Shown piece by piece: positions 46,601 to 55,600 of a stretch of DNA of 64,000 nucleotides. Source of the DNA: Saccopteryx bilineata (Eukaryota; Chordata; Mammalia; Chiroptera; Emballonuridae); assembly GCF_036850765.1 (NCBI RefSeq), contig NC_089495.1:192031847-192095846 (forward strand), in the 5' to 3' direction. Position 1 is the first letter of the stretch, and each line of letters begins with the position of its first letter. The notes beneath the pieces are model-generated. The model was not told where the DNA came from. It was given only the letters and a program-made list of their open reading frames with translations, and searched no databases. The position numbers and the translations under genes were made by a program.

Positions 46601-49600
46601 GTGAGCCTATGCTCAAGCCGGCAACCTCAGGATTTTGGATGTGAGTCCTCCGCATCCTAGTCCAATACTCGATCCACTGCACCATCGCCTGGTCAGGCTT
46701 AAAGATTTTATTTTTTAATGGCACTGTTAATTATTGATAATAACTAGGAGAAAAATATATGTGGTGTTTTGTTTTGTCATGTTTTGTTCCAGGTGGTTGC
46801 TACCAGGCTTATTATATCAGTGTTTGAAGGAAGTAGGAAGGAATTTATCTGTGTCTCTAAAACCTCAAAAGTAGGAACACTAGCCTGACCTGTGGTGGCG
46901 CAGTGGATAAAGCATCGACCTAGAATGCTGAGGTTGCCGGTTTGAAACCCTGGGTTTGCCTGGTCAAGGCACATATGAGAGTTGATGCTTCCTGTCTGTG
47001 TCTCCCCCCCCCCCCCCCCCGTTTTGGTCTCTCCTCTCTGAAATGGACAAATAAAATAAAATAAATAAAAAGTTTGTGGAAGACCACTCGAAAAAAAAAA
47101 GGAACACTAGGATTAGTGTTTTTTTCGTCTCTCACATGTTTTTTGTTTTTGTTTTTACTTCCTTGTTTAGGCTGTAGCTCCAAGGCTTGGTTCTGTCATT
47201 ACCCAGGATTATTATTTTCTTCTGTTTTTGTTGATTCGTTTGTGAAAATGCTTATTATAATACCTGTGGGAATTTCTTTGCCTTCTAGGAAAATGTAATT
47301 TCCAGGATGCTATTTTAAGGAGAAGTGTGTGTGAGTGTGCGTGTGTGTGTGTGCGCGCGTGTAATTAAGAAGCAAAATCAGAATTACCCAGAGTAATGAT
47401 TAGTATTGGAGCTTCCTGACATAGCTTTTTAAAGTATTAATACTTTCAGAACAGGCTGTACTTAGGACAGGTTTGCATGTGTGAGCTAAGTACTTCGGGC
47501 TAATTTTACCTTTGGGGTTAATGCTGACTTAGTTTATGTCTTTATATAAATGCAGGCTTAGTGTTTTTCAAGAAAACTGTAACTAAAAAAGACAAAGCAT
47601 TCTGTTTCCTCCATCCCCTGTTACGAGACTATTAAAATTCTCTGCAAGTTGCTTCTCATTGTGTTTTGTCCTCTGAGTACTTGTAGAGTAGGCAGCCCTG
47701 TGCCCGTATAAAAGGATTCACTGTATTAGTTTGATTGCTAAGGCAGAAATCACCCTGAACATAAACAAATTTGACTAAGATCATTGGGTCTATAATCATA
47801 CAGCAACAGGGTGGTTAATTCCGTAGACCAGCAGTTGAAAAACACTGACTGAGAGGATGTGCTCCACCGAGTTAGAAAAAGGGAGAAATTGAACTTGGGA
47901 AAAATGCGGTTCAGTACTGCAAAGAGATAAAAGGAGTCTCCAGGACGCTGAGGAAAAGGAACCAAGGACAGCATCTGCACGGCAGGGACAAAGGAAAACC
48001 AGTGCCAATGGGAGGGGGACCGAGGCACTGGAGCGTCCCTGGAGGATGACGTTGGAGAGTACCTGATGCCTGAGAATGTCCTAAACGGAAATGCAGTGGT
48101 CAAGGGCATGGTGTCGGGTCAGTCATTACTTTGTATCAAATGCGAAAACAGAAAAGCAAGACAGTCACTCAGGAAAAAAATATGCAGAAAAGGAAGGAAA
48201 AGTAATCATTAACTTCCCACATTTCTCAGCTATGAAGAGTATCCACAGAATTATAATATAAATACTAAAGACTGTCTTAACCACAGTTATCACATACGAC
48301 TGTTGGGAGACTGGAGGGTGGAAAGGGGAGGTGTTTGGTGAGGCAAGGGAGGGAAACCCTCGTCCCTGTATTGGGAAGCCAGCAATGAGACCTACAGCAG
48401 AGGCGTCCTGACTAATTGCGTAGGCAGATGGACGGAGGGTGGTTGGCTAACAGAAGTGAGACTAGTTCCTTTGAGAATAAGGTATTGAGGGGGGTGCTGT
48501 TTTTATAATTATATTGTGGAGTTATTTGACTGTAACCTGAATGCATAAAAAGCTATAATATCAATACGAATAAAAACACTGGTTAAAATACTATCCCATG
48601 GTTAACATTTTTATTGATGGGTTAAAATTTGTAGCTGTGTGAAAAGTTGGTCCCAAGTCCTGCATCACAAAAATGATGTCTGAATAAAAAACGTCCTTGG
48701 TAGACACCTGAGAATTGCAGAATTGATCCCATGTACCCGACTGAGTTGCCTTTTTTTTTTTTTAACCTCTCTAGATTATCTTCTGGACTTGAACCACAGT
48801 GAAACCTTCCTACAGACCACAACTTTTCTTCCTGAAGACTTCACCTACTTTGCAAACCACACCTGTCCCGAGAGGCTCCCTTCCATGAGTGAGTAGAGCT
48901 CTCGTGTATCTTCCTCTGCCTTTAAAACTGCCGTGTTTTTACTTGGTTAAAATGAGAGGGTGAGTGTTCTTGTTCTCTCCGTGTGTCTACCTGTGTAGAG
49001 AACATCAACGCCTCCCTGCCAGTGGAAACAGGGCCTGTGGAAGCTGCTGACTCGTCCTCGGCCCCTCCGCAAGGTTGTCTGTGTTCTTGGTGCCATATTC
49101 TACATTTTTCCCTCTTTTCTTGGCCACATGCACCCTCATTTGTAACTTGGGGTCTGTCAGGACATCCTAGAGACAGTATCCAATGGTCGGCAAACTCATT
49201 AGTCAACAGAGCCAAATATCAACAGTACAACGATTGAAATTTCTTTTGAGAGCCAAATTTTTTAAACTTGAACTATATAGGTAGGTACATTCCTTATTGA
49301 GGTAGCGCCTGCACGTGGTATTTTGTGGAAGAGCCACAATCAAGGGGCTGAGGGGCCGCGTGTGGCTCGCAAGCCGCAGTTTGCCAACCACTGGCTTAAG
49401 CAACCAGCTTTGTCTTTTAGTATAAATCTTACATCAATTATATAGCCTGTTTGGTAAGAGAGAAGTTATATTCTTAACAAAGTGCTAGTTAAAAAAACAT
49501 CCTTGGATCTTTTTCCCTTCTTTTTCTGAATCCCAGGTGTAACTTAAAGCAGTGACAACAGAGTGTCACATCTTTTCTGTATCTTAGGTCCTCTTCTTTT

Positions 49601-52600
49601 AAGTCGGAGGTGATGCACGTTCTCAGTTTGGACATGAGCAAGGGTCCCTGGTAAATCAGTTGGGACGGTGCCTCTGCACTCGGCTCCGGAGCGCGCAGAG
49701 GTGCCTCCACGCTCAGCCGCTGCTCTCCTTCCTCTTCGAGAAGTTCACCTGCTGCTTTACTTGGTCTTAATTTCTTTCTCCCCCCGAGGCAGAAGCAGAA
49801 CTCTGAAGTCTTAGTATCTTGATTTGCTGCTTTACCCAGTAAGAGTGATGGGCTGAAATGCAGCGAGTGGGAAAGCAGAGGGGGACTTCCATCTCTGTTA
49901 GAAACGCAATAAGCAGAAACAGCGTTAAACTTCTCCAGAGATTAAAACCTTGGGCAAAGGGGAAAGAATATCGTTTTCTGCCTCTTAATTTTCTCTCTCT
50001 TTCTCTGTTCAGAGGGCCCAATAGATATAAACATGAGTGAAATCGGAATGGATACCATTCATGAACTCTTCTCCAAAGACCCAGACATCAAGCTCGGAGG
50101 CCACTGGACGCCTTCCGACTGCGTGCCCCGGTGGAAGGTAGGGAGCGGGGTCAGACCCCGGCTGCTGGGAGGCCCGCCTGGGACTTGCTGTCATTTCAGA
50201 TCACCACGGGGCTCACTGACTATGATATTTCATAATTTGCTTCCTACTATCTGATGAAAAGTATTTGCATCTGGTGGGAATATTTTAGAAGAATGGGTTT
50301 CCTTAGAACTGTTCTGTAGCCAGGAGATTTGCATTGTTCCAATGACTGAGCAGGACCTTTTTGTCTTTCTTACAGGACTTGGCTACGTGGGGGTGGGAGG
50401 ATGGGGAAGCGTTGGTTGGTCTCTCCCAACACGTTTACAGAAGCCGTCTTCACAAGTTCAGTGCTTCATGCCTTACTCACTATTGTTACCATGCGTTTAG
50501 TGGAGTAAAAAGTGGCTAGCTAGCCTGACCCTGAGAATGTTAAGGTGCTTATCCTGTGGCAGCCCTGTGAGGTGGCTGTGGTGCAGCAGTGATCAGGGCA
50601 GGTCTGGAACAGATCCCACTCCAGTCCATTGCTAGAATGTAAGATCAATTTAACGACCATTGTTAAATAGCTGTCTGTGTTAAAGTGCATTACATGTTGC
50701 AAGGGGAGGTACTGTGTTGTGAAACATAGTTTACTTGTACATTTATATATCTGACTACTGGGTCACTGTAGAGTATAAGTCTTCCTCTGGGGTGTGGGCT
50801 AGAATGAATGCACTCAGCAGGCCCGCTATGTGCACAGAGGCGTGTGTAAGAACAAGGTCCATTTACTTTCAAGTCGACTCGCCAGCTTCCTTTAGAGGAA
50901 GTTGAGGATAAGGCAGTCTCCCAGCCCTACTCCCCAGAGATGGTCACCAATCCTGCAGAGGTTGAGGGGACTAACAACAGGTGCTCTCTTTTGCTGTGAC
51001 CCCTCCAGGTGGCGATCCTCATCCCCTTCCGGAACCGCCACGAGCACCTCCCAGTCCTGCTCAAACACCTGCTTCCTATGCTTCAGCGCCAGCGCCTGCG
51101 GTTTGCATTTTATGTAATCGAGCAGGTGAGTGGTCGGTCCCTTCTTTGCTATCCTTTCTTCTGCAGCAGCAGCAGTCAGTGCTTCAAGCTAATCCATCTT
51201 CAGTGTGAAGAGTCAGGAAAGCTTATGAGTCACCCCGAGCTGGGGGGGGGAACAGAGAGCAATGCTGGGCTCCTCTTTGAAATGTTGCTCAATCAGTACT
51301 GCAGATTTGAGTCCAGGGTGGAACTTTGTTTACCCTTGAACAAAGGCCTCTTGTATGGTGGTTTTGCTAGAGCTGCTTTGGGTGGCGTCTTCAGGCTCCA
51401 GGAAATCCCCCTTATGATAAGGAGCTGTAAATAGAAACGGCAATATGTTCCTCTCTGCCTTCATGGCTGGGTCTGGGTAATCTAAATCTGTATGCATTTA
51501 TAACAACCTTGGGAGAGAAGCATGGGTTATCATTATCACCCCTTTTATTTCTAGGGAAGTCAAGGCTAGAGGTCAGGTGGCTTGTGAGTCAGTGACGAGT
51601 GGTGCTAGACCCATCTCCCTTCCTGCCCAGTGACCTTTCCCAGCCGGCTGTAGTACACTTTCCTTTAGGCAGGGCCAAGGCAGCAGCGACTGCTCCAAGA
51701 GTCCTTTTAAAAATCAAGTTCTGCTTCTTTTTAGGTTGGCACCCAACCCTTTAATCGAGCCATGCTTTTCAATGTGGGTTTTCAAGAAGCAATGAAGGAC
51801 TTGGACTGGGACTGTCTTATTTTTCATGATGTGGATCATATACCAGAAAGTGATCGTAACTACTATGGATGTGGACAGATGCCAAGGCATTTTGCAACCA
51901 AATTGGATAAGTATATGTATCTGTGAGTATCATTGCCTCATAATTAAAGAAGTTAAATTTAAAATGATGGTGAGCGATGCCAAGATAGCAAATCTAGTTA
52001 GCTCCACCCTAAATGTCCATCAGCTTATGAATGGATAAACAAAATATAGTAGATCACACAGTGGACTTCTGTTTGCCAGCATAAAGGAATGAAGTACTGA
52101 TACATGCAACAATGTGGATGAAGCTTGAAAACATGCTAAATGGAAGAAACTAGTTACAAAAGACAACATATTACATGATTTCATTTATAAGAAATAACCA
52201 GAATACAGGAGGTCCTCAGGTTACAACACAGTTCCATTCCTTTGTCAGTGACATAACCCGAATTTTGGTGTAAGTCGAAACACACCCTACCCTAAGTCAC
52301 TTACCTATCATAACACAGTTGTAAAATCATAATCTAGAACATCAAAACACAACTCAGCCACAGAAAAAAGAAAAGGACATAAATATACTGTACTGTAGTA
52401 ACAGAAAAAAATGAGTATAAAAAAATTCCTTACCTTTATTCCTGTGGTTGGCTTGCACACTGGAAGGGGCATTGCAAGGTGGGAGAGAGGGACCTATTGG
52501 GAGGAGGAAGCTGGAGAGGCAGGAGAACCTGCAGAAGGTGCTGGAGACATTGGGTCAGGTGAGTCAGGATTGCCTCGGGAACATGCAGGAGACGCTGGGG

Positions 52601-55600
52601 ATGATCCTACCTGCACTACAGGTGTTTCATCTCGAGAAGCAGCTGACGTGGAGGGTACAGGATCTGTTTCAGCCCTCTCTGCCTTAAAGAATTGTTCCAG
52701 GCTTGTCTGGAAGATTGATGACTTCTCTTCCAAAACCTGCCTATAGCATTGCAAGGCATCCATAACAGCCAAAGCATTCACGTTTCAATTTTTTAAGTTT
52801 TTATGGGAGTGAAGGTCATAAACTCGAAATGTTGTATGTTGAGACTGTTGTAATCCGAGGACCCCCTGTAGGCCAATCTATAGAAACAGAAAGAAGAAGA
52901 GTGGTTGCATGGGGTTGGGGGGGTTGGGGATACAAGGAGTTGAGTACCTGCTAATGGGTACAACGCTTCTTTTGGGGGTAATGAAATGTATTCAGATTGA
53001 TTGTGATCATGGTTACACAACTCTGAATACACTAAAAATCATTGAATTATGCACTTGAAATGGGTAAATTATATGGCATTTCAGTTATGTCTTAGTAAAC
53101 CTGTTACAAAACATGTTCAATGAGCTACTCAGGTTGACGCACCTCAGCACAAGGAACCAATTTCAGATGGTTCAGGGCAGTAGCACAGAGAGCATTGTTT
53201 TTCTTAAGACAGAGTTCTCCAGTGAGCTGGCCTGCTCTGGAGGAAAATCACCCTTTAATGCATGGAAGATTGACGCTATCCATCTCCTTTTAGGCTTCCT
53301 TACACTGAGTTCTTTGGCGGAGTGAGCGGCTTAACAGTGGAACAATTTCGGAAAATCAATGGCTTTCCTAACGCTTTCTGGGGTTGGGGCGGAGAGGACG
53401 ATGACCTGTGGAACAGGTACCACCCTTCTTCTGGGCTCCTCTGGAAATGCTTCTTTACTCCCCAGACCAGTGCCGTCCCTACACGAATAGAATACAGGCC
53501 ACATTTGCCATTTAAAATGTTCTAGTAACCACCTTTCAAAAGGTTAAAAGAGAAAAAGAGGTCCAATTAATTTTACTATACTAACAAAATATGTTAACAA
53601 TCTATTTATCACAATGTATCCGAAACAGTATCATTTCGACCTGTAATCAATACAAAAGGTGAATGAAATATTTGACATTGGTTTTTTTCTTACTAAATCT
53701 TTGAAACCTGGTGTGTGTTTTCCACTCAGCACATTTCACTGAAACCTCTCCAAACCAGGGCTCGAATGTTAGTGCTGTGAGCACAGATTTATCCGTGCTG
53801 TCAGATAAGGCTTGTATTACAACAAGTATGTGTGAAAAATCCTGTGAGTAGTGAAAACTAATATTTGTAGGAGTAAGTACATAGTAACTTAAGGAATGAA
53901 TAAGCAAAAGAATTGCCACCTTGTATCTGTTTACTTTTAACTTGACTTTTAAAAAGAAAGTATGTGTTGGCTGTTAATTACGAAGTAATGTTTGCTGATA
54001 AACGTTCCTGTGATACAAAAGTGCATAATGGAAAGAGTGTAAGTCTCAGTCCCATTGCCATCCTGTTTCATTCTCAGGAAGTAGCCATTTTAACAAGCTG
54101 TTTTTTTCTGGACTTCTTTCTTTCTTTCTTTCTTTTAATAATTTTATTCTTTTAATGGGGCAACATCAATAAATCAGGATACATATATTCAAAGATAACA
54201 TATCCAGGTTATCTTGTCGTTCAATTATGTTGCATACCCATCACCCAAAGTCAGATTGTCCTCTGTCACCTTCTATCTAGTTTTCTTTGTGCCCCTCCCC
54301 CTTTCCCTCTCCCTCTCCCCCCTCCCCCCGTAACCACCACACTCTTATCAATGTCTCTTAGTCTCACTTTTATGTCCCACCTACGTATGGAATAATGCAG
54401 TTCCTGGTTTTTTCTGATTTACTTATTTCACTTCGTATAATGTTATCAAGATCCCACCATTTTGCTGTAAATGATTCAGTGTCATCATTTCTTATGGCTG
54501 AGTAGTATTCCATAGTGTATATGTGCCGCATCTTCTTTATCCAGTCATCTATTGACGGGCTTTTTGGTTGTTTCCATGTCTGGACTTCTTTCTATTCATA
54601 TATACGCAACTCAGGCACATCCCTTCTCACCTCCCACCATGTTAATGTAGTGAGAACACTTTATTATTTTTAATAATTGCACAGTATTCCTTTTTGTACA
54701 TACACCGTAATTTATATTAATCATCTCTTGTTGTCATTTACATCTTGAACATTCTTTATTCACATGTGCAACTATATCTTTAGATTAAATTCCTAATTGT
54801 GGAACTGTAGAGTCAAGAAGTAAATGTACTTTAAGTTTTTTTTAAATTAATTTATTCATTTTAGAGAGGAGAGGGAGAGAGAAAGAGAGAGAGAGGGAGA
54901 GAGAAGGGGGGAGGAGCTGGAAGCATCAACTCCCATATGTGCCTTGACCAGGCAAGCCCAGGGTTTCGAACCGGCGACCTCAGCATTCCAGGTCGATGCT
55001 TTATCCACTGCGCCTCCACAGGTCAGGCCTGTACTTTAAGTTTTGATGGTTATTGCCAAATTTTCCTTCAAAAAAGATTACAAAAAGCTCCTGACCAATG
55101 GCGCATCAGCGTGCGCCTTTCCTTATACCCCTGCCGGCACTGGAAATAAGCAACCTTAGAACTGTGGCCACGTTTTAGCCCTGCAGTAGCCACAAGTGGC
55201 TCGTGGCTACTGCACTGGACAGAGCAGCTCCGGACAGTTCTTGTTCCATCTGATAGGTAAACGTGGCATCTCATCCTTCTAATTTACTGACCTGTGGTGG
55301 TGCAGTGGATAAAGCATTGACCTTCTAATTTAGGGTTCCTAGGAACCTGGGGGGGATGAAGAGCGTTTCCATACCCTTAACTGGTTTGCCTGCTCCTTGC
55401 AGCCAGTTCATCTCTCCAGGGACATCTGTCACAATTCTCACCTCTCTCCAGCCCCAGCTCAGGGTGGGGATGGGGCTGGGGGTAGTTCAGTGCAGGAACA
55501 GTGGCTAGCTTCCCTTCAGCATCCTGCATAGTTCTAGGCACACAGTGGGCATTCCATGTATACTTTATCAAATGAGAGTGTAATTCAGAGTCAGAAGGAT

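Larger units (their letters stand above)
40631..48774 (+). other. B4GALT5: B4GALT5 intron 2 (8144 bp)
   Basis: GT-AG intron, phase 1. Holds two hAT elements, a 15-bp direct repeat micro-insertion, three SINEs and MIR, L2 and MER5 relics. No other gene seen. Confidence 0.93.
51923..53293 (+). other. B4GALT5: B4GALT5 intron 6 (1371 bp)
   Basis: GT-AG, phase 2. Largely made of a sense L1 3' end with a Tigger-like element inserted in it. Confidence 0.95.

Noticed and set aside
47750..48109. 119-codon minus-strand frame in intron 2
   Set aside because: No recognisable family, no splice or promoter context, and a length possible by chance.
50902..51434. Several frames around exon 5 as separate proteins
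   Set aside because: They are other frames of, or read-through past, B4GALT5 exon 5.
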